64,000 bases of DNA from Vesta saturnalis (GCA_036346205.1 JARFJB010002087.1:9390501-9454500), one strand, 5' to 3'. Shown: positions 23,226 to 37,012, counted from the stretch's first letter. The notes: a model not told the origin generated them from the sequence alone. Translations and numbers: made by a program.

Positions 23226-26200
23226 TTTTACTTTTCAAAGATTTTTTGTGTCGGGGATTTTTAAATTTTTTAATGTTACGGCTATTTCAAAAATACAAAA
23301 AGTTACCACAAAATCACAAAAGCTTCACTCAAGTCGCTTGAGGCTGGGAGAACCAAGAACTGTGCAAACGACAAATTCTAATTTTGATTTTAATTTTCTT
23401 TCAGTTGCAGTTTTGTAAGATGCAGATGTTCCGTTGGGCAACGTATGTTTCTTCTGAATGTCTAGATTTATTTTGATATACGTATACATCTAATACTTTA
23501 CTTAAATTAAAATCACTTCTAAATGAGTTAGCACGCAATTTTATTTCATTTTATGAATTAAACCCAGATTAGACAAATAATATTTTGTGTACTCGACGCA
23601 ATAAAAGTAAAATTGAAAATGGAATCGTTTATTCGCAGACGGATACCAAAACTGGTGCACCTCAGAAATAAAAAACAAAACCTAGACGTATTATTTTTAT
23701 CAAAAAAGTTCAACGTAAGACTATAAATTTAAATAGCGATTTGAAGGACACGTTGCATGTATAATTTGCATTAATTAATATTAATGATTTAGCAAAATAA
23801 GGAGTGTAGAAAAAGTGACATATTTATTTGTTAGTCCTCTTTGTTTTGTTTTTACCTTTAATATTGGTTCCAATACAAAATATTTTATAGTTTTACAGCT
23901 CATTAACACTGCCTAAAAAATGTAGTTCTCTACTTCTGACTAAAAAATGCATACAGATCATGAATCTATGTGTATAACAACGGACAAAACCTTCGCTTTT
24001 ATATTTACTAAAGCAATTAAACGAATATCTATTGGAGATTTAGTGTTAACAATTATGTAACTGGTTACATGACCTATATATAACTTCAAAAGGTGATTAA
24101 CAATCAAAAGTTATAACGAATAATAAATGTAGCTGACCAACTCTTGGTTTAATAACGGTTGTTTTTTGTACACGGAACTTCTAATTAAAATATTTGTCAT
24201 ATCAAATTGTCATTCTGCAAATCACTATCAATAATTTTATACTTAAATAATCGTAGAAAACCGGAACTCACCCCCTCCCACTACCACTTTTCCTTGATAT
24301 GTTCTGGAATTCTCCAAAATAACAAGTATGCATATCCATGTTAAGGTCAAAAATGAATGATTTTTGATGGGATTTCCCGAAATTGTAACTAGAAATGTTA
24401 TACAGGTTATATAGCCCTTTAATAAGAAACTAACAAGAGATGATGACATAAGTGAATACAAGTGTTTAACAAAAATGATTGTGTAAAGACTTATAACATT
24501 AAAAACTAGTTAAAAACTGAACACTAATTTTATGTTTGGTTACGTGAAATTCCTTGATAGGGTTACTAAAGTTTTACAAAAATATTAAATTTTTCATGTA
24601 AGAAAGTACACATTCAGAAGATTTAAACAAAATTATATGGAAATTATATAGAATCACATGAATTGTTAAAACCCTTTGATAATAATAAATGACATCTACA
24701 GTTTTATGAAATTATGAATCAATATAAACTTGTAGATACATTACATGTGTTCGTAAAGATTTGTTTTCACTTTCACACAACTAAATTTTCATAAAAATAT
24801 GTTTTGATACCAATTTTAAAATGTTTAAACAAAATATTGTTAATAAAGATTATATTTAGACTAAGTTCACTTTCGTAAAATCTAAATAATAATTAATATA
24901 TGGAAATGATATACCACATTAAATCACGTATATATTTGATTACGTGGTCACACCTTTAATAATGTTGGAAATCAAACATTTCAGTTAGCCGACTTGAAAA
25001 ACTTTCCCATCTTCAATTATTTAGTGAATGCAATCAAATACTTATCTCAAATTTAATGTAATCAAGTTTTCAAGTTTTGATTTATTGTAAATAAAATAAA
25101 ATAATATCAACTCAAGTTACTCCTTACCTCACAGCTCTACCACCATCAGCAAAATTCATCAGAGTCTAGATGTTTAGGTACTAAACCTGTATGTCTTTGC
25201 ACAGAATTGCTTTTAAATCTTACACGCACTTACCCACCCACATTCATACCCACATCCATACCCACACACACCCACCCATCCAACAACGCACTTACCCTAC
25301 CACCTAACCAACCAACCAAATCAACCACCCAATCCACCCATCGTTCGACTATTTTTTGTGTAATTTAGTAACTATCGGACAGCTAAATATTTAAGCAAGA
25401 TTATTGTGTACTTTGTCCTATTAAAACAGCGAAAGACATTTAATTAAAGGTTTAACCACTGCTAATGATAATACCTTCATTCAACCATAATACTAAACCC
25501 CTACAGCGAAGCTGCAAAATAGAAATTTTCAGAAAATACAGGCGCACATATGGTGATATATTCAATAATAATAATAATGTGTGGACCGTGAGTTTGGAAT
25601 ACCAGATAGTACTTTTTTTTTAAACTTTGACGGTTCATCATTTTTCAAACCCTGTAATATACATACTATTAGGAGAAACCTCACACCTAAATATTTTCTT
25701 TAAATAATGTTACATTAACAACTTCAAGGATATACAAATACGTTCTAGGAAATACACAAAAATATTTTAATAAGTGGAACTGATTTGACATGTTAGCAAA
25801 TATGATGAATAGTTTGCCAATTTATATACATAGGCATATTACATGATTGATTGAATAACTGATTGTAACTTGTACTATGAATAAATGCAATGATTTATTT
25901 TTTATTGCATGGCAAATTGCATACCAAACTTATTACAAAATGTGTCTGAGTAATCTCATTTATGATGCACAAATTTATTCTCATAAATTTGATTTTACGA
26001 TTTCTTACTAGTTTTTTATGAGACAATGCAAAACCACAGTAACTTTCGTCATTTTGGTCACAAGTTCTTACGCACTATACAAAATTGTCGGTTAGGATTA
26101 CAAAAATGAAAAATAAAGAGCGCCAAGATAAAAGGGACACGTGTATCTGTAGATACCCCTGATAAAACATTTGTTCGTGTTTCCAATGGCATAATAAAAA

Positions 26201-26370
26201 CATTTAAATCAAATTCAAAATAATCCAGCAGCCATGAAAAATTTGACGTTTTACTTGTAGTAACAATCGAAATTACCGGGTTTATTTCTTGAGAGATTAA
26301 GTCGATTTCAGTATTGTTTTTTGTTGCAATTCCTTTGATTTTGTGCTATTGACCTTTTGATGTTGCGATT
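23226..26370. other. AT-rich stretch, no gene seen
   Basis: No coding or RNA gene recognised. A CCCA/CACC-rich low-complexity patch lies at about 25222-25345. A few short open frames show no family signature. Confidence 0.45.
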
Positions 26371-27352
26371 ATGCCTAGAGTGCGGCAACGTGAAAATTAT
26401 CGACAACTGAGTGAATTCGACAGAGGTCGCATTATTGGCTTACGTGAAGGTGGTTTTTCATTCAGAGAAATTGCTAATCGTCTTAACCGTAATCAATCCC
26501 CTGTAGTACGGCGTTATCAAGCATGGTCTAGAGAAGGTCAAGAACGTCGTAGAAGAGGAAGTGGACGGCCAAGACAGACAAATGTGGCCCAGGACCGCCC
26601 TCTCCGAATAATGGCATTAAGAGACTGATTCTCGAGTACTAGATCAATAGCCTATCAATGATTTGGGAACGAAGGACGCCCTGTAACCCTTTGTACAGTT
26701 TACCGTCCAATTAGAGCTCTTGGCTTGCTGTAGTATCGACCACATCTTGTGCTTCCGCTGACGGCTCGTGATCGACGCAACGTTTGGAACGGTGTACCTT
26801 GCGATTGGGACGTGGAATGGCATAGGGTAGTCTTCAGTGATTCTGCTTGGGAATGCACGATGGTCGCATGAGGGTCAGGCGTAGACATGGAGTGCAGTTT
26901 TCTGTTGAACGGCATGTGCGCCACACTGAGGAGTTATGGTATGGAGTGCTATTGTTTATGGAAGCAGGTCTCAGTTGGTATTCATCCGAGGCAATATTAA
27001 TGTCTACCAATATGTCGATGAAGTAGTAGAACCCCGCAACATTCCAATCCTCCAGGAACTGCAGGACCTGATTATCAAACAGGATAATGTCCGTCCTCAT
27101 ATTGCAAGGTATTCTATGGAGCGCTTCGAAGAGGCTAACGTCAATATCTTGCCGTGGCCACCCAGATCTCCCGACCTCTCGCCCATCGAACATGTGTAGG
27201 CCAATCCTCCACAGACACTAGTAGCTCTCCGGTGTGAATTACAGATTTCCTGATATACAATACCTCAGGAAGAAATCGGCCACCTATTGGAATCCATGCT
27301 AAGAAGGATGCGGGAGTGTGAAACTAATAGGGGTGGTCCAACACATTATTAA
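26371..27352 (+). pseudogene. Tc1-type (DD34E) transposase, broken
   Basis: Relic of a Tc1-family transposase. The first 85 residues hold the paired HTH (LSEFDRGRIIGLREGGFSF, REIANRLNRNQSPVVRRY) and the GRPR-like box GSGRPRQ. Later blocks are split by stops: VVFSDSAWE near 26828 with the first Asp, YQYVDEVV near 27010, IKQDNVRPHIARYSMERF near 27070-27125 with the second Asp, and PPRSPDLSPIEHV at 27160-27195. The spacing from the second Asp to the final Glu is 34 residues, which defines DD34E. The Trp after EHV is a stop (TAG). The end GGPTHY matches the family terminus. No terminal inverted repeats were identified. Confidence 0.92.
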
Positions 27353-29212
27353 TAAAAAATGCCTTTATCTTTTGTTTAATTTTTTTTAAATTTTAATCAA
27401 TTACTACATTTGACTAGATAAACATTTCTGCCAAGTTTGGTCCAAAAGTTCCAACGCCATCTTGGTGTTGCATTTTTTATTTCACAGCGTAATTCGTACA
27501 GAATTAGACAGTAAAGAGTTACTTGTACAATTAGATAAGGACATTTTAACTTGAGCTCAAAATTTGACACACGATCTTGGGGAGTGCGCCAATTAAAGGA
27601 GGCTGAAAAAAACACTGTTTTGTCTAAAACTACACATAAATTTAAAAAAACTATTTAAGAGACATGTGTAACTTCGTTGAAAAAAGGAATGGTTCTATGG
27701 TTATGACAGACATACACTAACTTGTATGCTCTTATTTGATCGTACGCCATTTTGAAATCGCCATATGGAAAATCATCATCTATGGACTGATTTTGATGAA
27801 AAAAGTGGTCATGTGTATAGGCTGCATTTTATTACTTTATGTTATTGGATACCTACCATTTTGTGGACCAATTTCGTTGTAAAAAAATCCTTTTGTGAAT
27901 GTATCAGCTTTAGAACAAAAAGTGTCTAGCCCCTTTCTTTAAGATAATTCAACTTTAGACATTTGTTTTAAATAAAAATTATAATAATAAGTACTAAGAA
28001 CTAATCTGTACAAGGCGTAAATACTTTTTGTAAATATCTGGAAAACCATTAGTTTTACATCAACAAGCATAGATACCTTTTATTAAGGATAATTCAATTT
28101 TAGATGCGGTATAAATTTCATATAAGCAGAAATATCAGTTAAAGTAAGCATATTGCATCTCATAACGACGAACGCATCTTAGAATGGTAAAGTACATTAC
28201 ACCTTATGTACCTTATATAGATACCAATTGCTAATGCAGCATAAAATAGACCTAAAAAATTCATGTAATGGTCATATTAGATTTGTTTATATTTATAACT
28301 CTTAAGCTAAGGTGTAATAACTAGTTTCGTTTTAAATTAATGGTTTATTGATGTTTAATTGTAAGAAATTGCGCATCTAATTAGTAGTTCAGAAATTTAC
28401 GGTATAAACCAGAAACAATTTAAGCAATGTCAAGCTATTACGTGTCAATGGTACAACAAAAAATATGACAATAGCTGATAACCTTTGAGAATTCAATAGG
28501 AAGGTAAATATTAAATCATGCGCTTTTTAAAATACGTCAAACAAACAATTAAAGAACAAGGTGTTGTCATTAATAAGAATGTTGTATTAATTACAATTTT
28601 GCTTATTTTCACGAGCGTCATGTATGTTGTTTGAGAAATCTATCGATTAGCATCTACATCTGTAGATAATACTATGGTTAGTTAAAAACAGTTTACAGTA
28701 TATTGTTTGTCACTTCTTTTACCTAAAAAAACCAGCCTTGAAGAAAAGTTTGCAAATATCTTTCTTTTTCCAAAAAATATCTCTGAAACGGCCCCACCTA
28801 GCAACAAAGTTTGTTGTATAAGCTGCTAGAGAATTTTAGTTCGTGTAACGTGCATGTTATTTTTCTTAGTGTGTTTTTTGGATAAAAATATGTTGTATAA
28901 ATAATAATTGGCTTACTTCATTGGAGCAGGTGATTTCAATTTACTAAAATAACTTGTGAGAATGTTATTGCTTTATTATTAAATTATTATACGATTCCAA
29001 GAAATGCAAGTTTTGGGTTTTCTAAGATTTCTTATCTATGCAAATAATTTAAAACCACTCCACAATCTGAAAAGGAAATACAATGAATAATTAATAATGG
29101 AAATTAAACCACTGTTACATAAACATGATTGGAACTTTGATGTTGATATTCTATTTCACAATTAAAAGAAATTTCTATAATTTGTGAAAAATGAAAATAC
29201 ATACAATATAGC
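27353..29212. other. AT-rich stretch, no gene seen
   Basis: No recognisable coding block. Open frames are short and without motifs. Confidence 0.45.
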
Positions 29213-29213
29213 G

Positions 29214-29268
29214 GGCGTGTGTGTGTGTGTGTGTGTGCGCTTGTGATATATATATACATATATACATA

Positions 29269-29342
<74 letters not shown>
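29214..29342. repeat. (GT)n followed by (AT)n tract
   Basis: About 30 bp of GT repeats, then interrupted ATATAC words and a long pure AT run that ends exactly at the left end of a mariner element. Confidence 0.95.
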
Positions 29343-29343
<1 letters not shown>

Positions 29344-29346
<3 letters not shown>

Positions 29347-31122
29347 GTGTGGAAAAATATTATAGCGGGTCTGACTTATAATAAGTAAAACAAAGATAGT
29401 ACAATCAGTTCACGTGCCAAGTGAGATAGAATACACAACAAACTAAAAGCGCTGATGCCATGCATGCGTCTTTTGAGTAGGCTAGTATCAATGATACTTT
29501 TAATTGCTACTGTCAACGAGAATTGAAAATTAGTGTTTTTGCAAGTCCGACACAATACTCATGTATTCCACAGAACAAAAAACACAGATCATTAAGTGGT
29601 ATTATTCAGGAAGAAATAATGGGCAAGTTTGCTTTTTCCTTTGAAAACAGGCGAATTCCATCAGAAAGTACGATTATGCGTACTGCTTGTAAATTTGAAA
29701 GATGTATATGTTTAAATAATTGTAGAAAATGCAGTAGTATTGATGGTAACGATGGTGAGCATCCTAGTCGTAACTTAAACGAAGAGCGCAGTGTGTACTT
29801 TACCTGAAACTAATTTCCCGTGCAATAGTACAAAAATTGCTAAAGAAATGAATATTGAACCAAGAACAGTTCGCAATATCTTGAAAAGGAATAAATGCCG
29901 TTGCTATAAGTTGCAAACTACACAAGAAATTTTTCCAGATCATCAAAAGTAGGTATATGGAATTTTGTGAAGATATGATAAATCGGGCTAATGAAAACGA
30001 AAGATTTATTGAAAATATTTTGTTTACCGACGAGTGTTCTTTTAACTTACATGTCCATCACAATCCGTCTGTCGCTGTTGGTTACTCTCGGGAAAACAAA
30101 CACATTTTGTGTTTAGTATACATTACCGGACACAATACCCCCAAAAAGTTAACGTGTGGGCAGGAATTTTAGGCAATTCCATAATTGGTCCAACGGAAAC
30201 TTGAATGCGAACAAACATTTAGAACTATTGAGAAACCAAATAGTTCCAGCTGTTCAACCCCTCAATATAAATTTTGATAACATTTGGTATCAAGAAGATG
30301 GCTGTCCTACTCATACTGCAATAAGAGTTCAACAGTTTTTGGAAACTACGTTCCCTAACCGTATTATTAGTGGAAAAGGTACTATTAAATATACTCCTCG
30401 CTCACCTGATATCGCACCGAACGACTTTTTTGTTTAGGGATACGTATCCCAGCAAGTGTATGGGCACAGGCTGGAACGTGCTAACAATTTGAACGAACTT
30501 CGTGTCAAAATTACAGACACTTTAAACAGAATCACCCAAGAAATATTAGAAAACACCCGAACTGAATTTTATCACAGATTGGGTTACTGCCTTGCACAAC
30601 GTGGAGGCCTTTTCGAAAATCTTATAAAGTAGAGTTTTGAAAAAAGTGTATTCTATTCATTTTTAAAAATAGTTGGTTTTTCAATAAGAATTATAATGCT
30701 AAAGTTAAACCTTAAAATTAAGTTATACTATCAATATAAATGTTAATGTTCTTGTTTGTAGCTCTCGTAAGTTTCTTCTTGGTTCTTATTACGAGTAGTA
30801 ATCGAATCATGTCATAAATTCGCAATTACAATACACTTCAATGTTTGAGTATTATCATTTATTGTTTAAGTGTAAAGTATTTACTTAATAGTTTCAAAGA
30901 ACACGCGACTTTTCAACATCATCTTAATTTTTTTGGTTCCGTTAGAAATGTTGAAGCTAGATTGAAGGAAACTTAAGTAGTTCATATTTTGTACCTACAT
31001 GCAAATACTAACAAGTGGCAACATCGGTAAAGTTATGTCTCTCTCACACTCATATAATGCTTATTGGGTTTCTTTCTAGCTTATTATAAGTCAGACCCGC
31101 AATAATGTTTCTCCATACCTGT
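29344..31122 (+). mobile_element. DD41D mariner-type element with both ends
   Basis: The termini are inverted repeats of about 42 bp. The left end (29344) begins CAGGTGTGGAAAAATATTAT and the right end (reverse complement of 31122) begins CAGGTATGGAGAAACATTAT; both continue with GCGGGTCTGACTTATAATAA. The left flank is TATA. Length is about 1.78 kb, which fits one transposase gene. The 3' half was duplicated at 33.56-34.65 kb. Confidence 0.9.
29561..30632 (+). pseudogene. DD41D transposase, broken
   Basis: Starts MYSTEQKTQIIKWYYSG and shifts frame at FENRRIPSESTIMR. An HTH-like part PRTVRNILKRNKC lies at about 29860. FTDECSFNLHVHHN near 30025-30065 holds the first Asp, NVWAGILGNSIIGP lies near 30150, and YQEDGCPTHTAIRVQQFL near 30290-30340 holds the second Asp. 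TPRSPDIAPNDFF at 30393-30430 holds the third Asp, with 41 residues between the last two. The Trp of DFFLWG is a stop (TAG at 30436). The C-terminus ENLIK ends at 30632. Several frameshifts upstream confirm that it is dead. Confidence 0.9.
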
Positions 31123-31124
31123 AT

Positions 31125-32555
31125 ATGTATACATTCAGGTTCTCTTCAACTGCTTGAGGTTTCATTTTCACAAATTAAGAACCGAATAATAATCTCAAAA
31201 TGAAAATACAATAATCTAGAACATAGGGTAGCAAATAAAACAGGGTAGCATGTTGTGCGTGCACAACACAGAAGATGTACTGCACTGCACTACACAGAAA
31301 AATTTATGTGCGCACATAGTGTCGAACGGGAGGGATTTCATTTTCAAAATAAGTGTAATTCACTAGTCAGACTTCAAGCAATAAATAATTTTTAATAAGG
31401 GTTTATAGTAATATGTATCTTACGATATAATGCTTAAAATAATGCAATCTAGACTAAATAGAGTCACATAAAAAGGATATTAAAGCAGCACATAGGTTGG
31501 TTGATGGTGAGGTCATACACTTCTTTTCATAGAAATAGTTAGGATTTTTAATGTTTTGACTATCACGATTGAATATGTTAGGATTTCAAGTAATAAAGTA
31601 TTAGTAATAAGCTAATTCGTAATAGGCTTAGAAAAGCATGATTCGGTTGCAGATACCGTTTAGTAAAAACACTGTTATAAACTGTGTTTTTGAATTTTGT
31701 TTTAACTATCATATACCGTAACGATGAATTTATAAGAGAAAAGGAGGAAGACAAAATTCAGATTTAAATTAATTTTAAAAGTATTATAATTTTTAATTTT
31801 TTGAAACAAAAATTATCACATTTTTACTGCTACCAATTCCTTTGTCGCATTGCAACACCTTATGTCTTGAACTTTTATGCAAGCTTTGGTCAATTATAAC
31901 AACATATATTATGTATATGTAACAGCCGAAATTAAAAAGTTTTTGCTACAGTTTCCTAACGTGTCTATTCGGACTTTTTGGGTACTGAATTATACAAATG
32001 GACACATGTGTACAATACTACATTTAGTCTTAAAGTTTATAGCAGTTAAAACCGAATTTAAAGCAAGGAAATCTTTTCAATCTGACAAACTATGATCTTA
32101 GATTGAAGCACAGTATTTACCCTATAGTATACTCAGAATAATAAGCTGAATCTAGAAATGTATATGCGATTAATATTGATTTTGAATTCGAGTTGGTTAT
32201 GTTAGTGTAACATATGTTTGGTACTGCTGTTATCAACATAAATGTTTCATACCAAGTTAAGTTGAGGATTGATTGCATTACACTTTGTTATAATACTTAC
32301 CTAACTGAAATTAACTTTTGGTGACATAACTTCACATGAATTTTTCGCCTATAAATTTTGTGACCCAGTCATCGAAAATTATAGTGCCACACATACAACA
32401 AAAACAATAAAACATTTGCTTTCTCAGATATTGCATTAAATTTTCCACCTTGAGCTGCTAACAAAATTATTTTAACATAGAAACAACTTTGATTGCTGCC
32501 GACTGAATAGGCTGAGCCAAAATTTAATTTTTTTATTGATTTTGCTATTTCTTGC
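31125..32555. other. no gene seen within duplication 1
   Basis: Sequence between the mariner right end and the hAT relic has no recognisable domain. An open frame at 31877-32095 is repeated only because the segment is duplicated. Confidence 0.45.
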
Positions 32556-32559
32556 TAAA

Positions 32560-33401
32560 AAAGTTTTTTTCCCTTAAGGAACAATTTTATTTCTACCAAA
32601 TAAGCGAGTGTGTGTAACCACTCTGTACAAGTAAGTCGACCTTCCAGTGTAAAAGAACGTTCAGAAGGTAATTTCCTAGCTCAAACAAAATATTACATAA
32701 CTAATGTTCCTTTTGTTAAAAATCAACGAATTCTGAACACTCCTCATATTTATGAGAAACATTTTTTATAGATGATGGCATATTTCAGCAACACTACTTA
32801 TTTTAGCAAAAGCTCTAGGGTTATACCGGCAATATCTTTCTCTCCATCAGTTCATACAATGATGCATCTGTCCTATTTACAATACAATATTTATCGAAAA
32901 GCTTAGAAATCTCATTCCATGTAGAGTGATTTTCCAATTACTTAAAAATTCTCGATCCAATTTTCACACTGGTACAATGCAAAAACTACTAAACCACCAA
33001 CCCAGAGCTATATCGTCTGATTTGTCCATTTTAAGACCACGTTCACAATTCTGCACAGGAGATTTAACTTAGCTTGTACATTCAGTCATACAATCATACA
33101 TTTTATACGGTGATCTACTGCGTTATTACACATTAACATTAGTAGACGTTTCATTCATTTCATCAACTACACTGCACACGCTTTATAGGTGCTTCCGAAA
33201 TTTTCTAAGCTTCTACACACCATGTGCTTTATAGAAAATAATGTATGATTTCTCAGTTGTTCTTTTATTATAAGTTTGGGATGCTTGAATGATAAATTGT
33301 ATCGTTTTTAAGAAATGGTCTTTTTTCGTAAAAAATCCAAGCCTTTTCTTGTAACTTGGATGAACAGAATTACAATGACGGAGCAGTTTAGCAAGAAACA
33401 T
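32560..33401 (-). pseudogene. hAT (ZBED/SCAND3-type) transposase relic
   Basis: Read on minus from an ATG at 33401: MFLAKLLRHCNSVHPSYK, then RLGFFTKKDHFLK and later TEKSYIIFYKAH. This follows the order seen after the BED finger of ZBED5/SCAND3-like proteins (KLxRHxxxxHPxxKxKxxxFF, then ASYxxxYxIAK). Further blocks in shifting frames resemble the family: KMDKSDDIAL (family LDESTDIA) near 33030, RTDASLYELM (family CTDGA) near 32870, and ECSEFVDF with LLHWKVDLL (family HTEVRWLSRG) near 32620-32740. Many stops are present. The assignment rests on the order of weak motifs and is less certain than the mariner calls. Confidence 0.6.
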
Positions 33402-33448
33402 ATAACTACTTAGTAGAACCTTATTACATAAAACATACTGAAGATACC

Positions 33449-33454
<6 letters not shown>

Positions 33455-33489
<35 letters not shown>
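33455..33489. repeat. (AT)n tract
   Basis: Pure AT dinucleotides before a CAGGGTG end that is the duplicated left end of the foldback element. Confidence 0.93.
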
Positions 33490-33492
<3 letters not shown>

Positions 33493-33560
33493 GGTGCCCG
33501 GAAATATCATGTACCTAGAGAAGGATATGATTCTACATGAAAAAATAAGACTTTTGGACA
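33490..33560 (+). mobile_element. truncated left end of the CAGGGTGCCCGG foldback element
   Basis: CAGGGTGCCCGGAAATATC and about 60 more bases match 37014-37089. The match stops at GGACAATAT, where the second copy of duplication 1 begins. Confidence 0.85.
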
Positions 33561-33565
33561 ATATT

Positions 33566-34178
33566 TTGTTTACCGACGAGTGTTCTTTTAACTTACATGT
33601 CCATCACAATCCGTCTGTCGCTGTTGGTTACTCTCGGGAAAACAAACACATTTTGTGTTTAGTATACATTACCGGACACAATACCCCCAAAAAGTTAACG
33701 TGTGGGCAGGAATTTTAGGCAATTCCATAATTGGTCCAACGGAAACTTGAATGCGAACAAACATTTAGAACTATTGAGAAACCAAATAGTTCCAGCTGTT
33801 CAACCCCTCAATATAAATTTTGATAACATTTGGTATCAAGAAGATGGCTGTCCTACTCATACTGCAATAAGAGTTCAACAGTTTTTGGAAACTACGTTCC
33901 CTAACCGTATTATTAGTGGAAAAGGTACTATTAAATATACTCCTCGCTCACCTGATATCGCACCGAACGACTTTTTTGTTTAGGGATACGTATCCCAGCA
34001 AGTGTATGGGCACAGGCTGGAACGTGCTAACAATTTGAACGAACTTCGTGTCAAAATTACAGACACTTTAAACAGAATCACCCAAGAAATATTAGAAAAC
34101 ACCCGAACTGAATTTTATCACAGATTGGGTTACTGCCTTGCACAACGTGGAGGCCTTTTCGAAAATCTTATAAAGTAG
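33566..34178 (+). pseudogene. DD41D transposase, duplicated 3' half
   Basis: Copy of 30020-30632 with the same stop in place of the Trp of DFFLWG and the same frameshift before NVWAGILG. It lacks the N-terminal half because the duplication started inside the gene. Confidence 0.9.
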
Positions 34179-34668
34179 AGTTTTGAAAAAAGTGTATTCT
34201 ATTCATTTTTAAAAATAGTTGGTTTTTCAATAAGAATTATAATGCTAAAGTTAAACCTTAAAATTAAGTTATACTATCAATATAAATGTTAATGTTCTTG
34301 TTTGTAGCTCTCGTAAGTTTCTTCTTGGTTCTTATTACGAGTAGTAATCGAATCATGTCATAAATTCGCAATTACAATACACTTCAATGTTTGAGTATTA
34401 TCATTTATTGTTTAAGTGTAAAGTATTTACTTAATAGTTTCAAAGAACACGCGACTTTTCAACATCATCTTAATTTTTTTGGTTCCGTTAGAAATGTTGA
34501 AGCTAGATTGAAGGAAACTTAAGTAGTTCATATTTTGTACCTACATGCAAATACTAACAAGTGGCAACATCGGTAAAGTTATGTCTCTCTCACACTCATA
34601 TAATGCTTATTGGGTTTCTTTCTAGCTTATTATAAGTCAGACCCGCAATAATGTTTCTCCATACCTGT
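34179..34668 (+). mobile_element. duplicated right end of the DD41D element
   Basis: Contains the second copy of the right terminal inverted repeat (TAAGTCAGACCCGC, ending in CATACCTG at about 34668). The copy has no left end of its own. Confidence 0.85.
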
Positions 34669-36080
34669 ATATGTATACATTCAGGTTCTCTTCAACTGCT
34701 TGAGGTTTCATTTTCACAAATTAAGAACCGAATAATAATCTCAAAATGAAAATACAATAATCTAGAACATAGGGTAGCAAATAAAACAGGGTAGCATGTT
34801 GTGCGTGCACAACACAGAAGATGTACTGCACTGCACTACACAGAAAAATTTATGTGCGCACATAGTGTCGAACGGGAGGGATTTCATTTTCAAAATAAGT
34901 GTAATTCACTAGTCAGACTTCAAGCAATAAATAATTTTTAATAAGGGTTTATAGTAATATGTATCTTACGATATAATGCTTAAAATAATGCAATCTAGAC
35001 TAAATAGAGTCACATAAAAAGGATATTAAAGCAGCACATAGGTTGGTTGATGGTGAGGTCATACACTTCTTTTCATAGAAATAGTTAGGATTTTTAATGT
35101 TTTGACTATCACGATTGAATATGTTAGGATTTCAAGTAATAAAGTATTAGTAATAAGCTAATTCGTAATAGGCTCGGTTGCAGATACCGTTTAGTAAAAA
35201 CACTGTTATAAACTGTGTTTTTGAATTTTGTTTTAACTATCATATACCGTAACGATGAATTTATAAGAGAAAAGGAGGAAGACAAAATTCAGATTTAAAT
35301 TAATTTTAAAAGTATTATAATTTTTAATTTTTGAAACAAAATTATCACATTTTACTGCTACCAATTCCTTTGTCGCATTGCAACACCTTATGTCTTGAAC
35401 TTTTATGCAAGCTTTGGTCAATTATAACAACATATATTATGTATATGTAACAGCCGAAATTAAAAAGTTTTTGCTACAGTTTCCTAACGTGTCTATTCGG
35501 ACTTTTTGGGTACTGAATTATACAAATGGACACATGTGTACAATACTACATTTAGTCTTAAAGTTTATAGCAGTTAAAACCGAATTTAAAGCAAGGAAAT
35601 CTTTTCAATCTGACAAACTATGATCTTAGATTGAAGCACAGTATTTACCCTATAGTATACTCAGAATAATAAGCTGAATCTAGAAATGTATATGCGATTA
35701 ATATTGATTTTGAATTCGAGTTGGTTATGTTAGTGTAACATATGTTTGGTACTGCTGTTATCAACATAAATGTTTCATACCAAGTTAAGTTGAGGATTGA
35801 TTGCATTACACTTTGTTATAATACTTACCTAACTGAAATTAACTTTTGGTGACATAACTTCACATGAATTTTTCGCCTATAAATTTTGTGACCCAGTCAT
35901 CGAAAATTATAGTGCCACACATACAACAAAAACAATAAAACATTTGCTTTCTCAGATATTGCATTAAATTTTCCACCTTGAGCTGCTAACAAAATTATTT
36001 TAACATAGAAACAACTTTGATTGCTGCCGACTGAATAGGCTGAGCCAAAATTTAATTTTTTTATTGATTTTGCTATTTCT
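34669..36080. other. duplicated non-coding sequence
   Basis: Second copy of 31123-32555 without a recognisable gene. Confidence 0.5.
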
Positions 36081-36084
36081 TGCT

Positions 36085-36926
36085 AAAAAGTTTTTTCCTT
36101 AAGGAACAATTTTATTTCTACCAAATAAGCGAGTGTGTGTAACCACTCTGTACAAGTAAGTCGACCTTCCAGTGTAAAAGAACGTTCAGAAGGTAATTTC
36201 CTAGCTCAAACAAAATATTACATAACTAATGTTCCTTTTGTTAAAAATCAACGAATTCTGAACACTCCTCATATTTATGAGAAACATTTTTTATAGATGA
36301 TGGCATATTTCAGCAACACTACTTATTTTAGCAAAAGCTCTAGGGTTATACCGGCAATATCTTTCTCTCCATCAGTTCATACAATGATGCATCTGTCCTA
36401 TTTACAATACAATATTTATCGAAAAGCTTAGAAATCTCATTCCATGTAGAGTGATTTTCCAATTACTTAAAAATTCTCGATCCAATTTTCACACTGGTAC
36501 AATGCAAAAACTACTAAACCACCAACCCAGAGCTATATCGTCTGATTTGTCCATTTTAAGACCACGTTCACAATTCTGCACAGGAGATTTAACTTAGCTT
36601 GTACATTCAGTCATACAATCATACATTTTATACGGTGATCTACTGCGTTATTACACATTAACATTAGTAGACGTTTCATTCATTTCATCAACTACACTGC
36701 ACACGCTTTATAGGTGCTTCCGAAATTTTCTAAGCTTCTACACACCATGTGCTTTATAGAAAATAATGTATGATTTCTCAGTTGTTCTTTTATTATAAGT
36801 TTGGGATGCTTGAATGATAAATTGTATCGTTTTTAAGAAATGGTCTTTTTTCGTAAAAAATCCAAGCCTTTTCTTGTAACTTGGATGAACAGAATTACAA
36901 TGACGGAGCAGTTTAGCAAGAAACAT
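36085..36926 (-). pseudogene. hAT (ZBED/SCAND3-type) relic, second copy
   Basis: Duplicate of 32560-33401 with the same opening MFLAKLLRHCNSVHPSYK and the same decayed blocks. Homopolymer differences change short stretches of frame. See the first copy for the family argument. Confidence 0.58.
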
Positions 36927-36975
36927 ATAACTACTTAGTAGAACCTTATTACATAAAACATACTGAAGATACCCA

Positions 36976-36978
<3 letters not shown>

Positions 36979-37012
<34 letters not shown>
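36979..37012. repeat. (AT)n tract
   Basis: Pure AT dinucleotides abutting the left end of the foldback element. Confidence 0.93.

Larger units (their letters stand above)
30015..33560. repeat. tandem duplication 1, first copy
   Basis: Direct repeat of about 3.55 kb, followed immediately by its second copy. The left breakpoint is inside the DD41D transposase (ATATTTTGTTTACCGACG). The right one is inside the left arm of the foldback element (GGACAATAT). AATAT is shared at the junction as microhomology. Confidence 0.93.

Noticed and set aside
24243..24461. Minus-strand 72-residue frame
   Set aside because: No recognisable motif and no supporting context.
26700..27193. Minus-strand frames across the Tc1 relic
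   Set aside because: The plus strand carries the ordered DD34E motifs; the antisense frames have none.
31877..32095. Frame found twice (also 35405-35623), suggesting conservation
   Set aside because: The identity comes only from duplication 1; no known motif is present.
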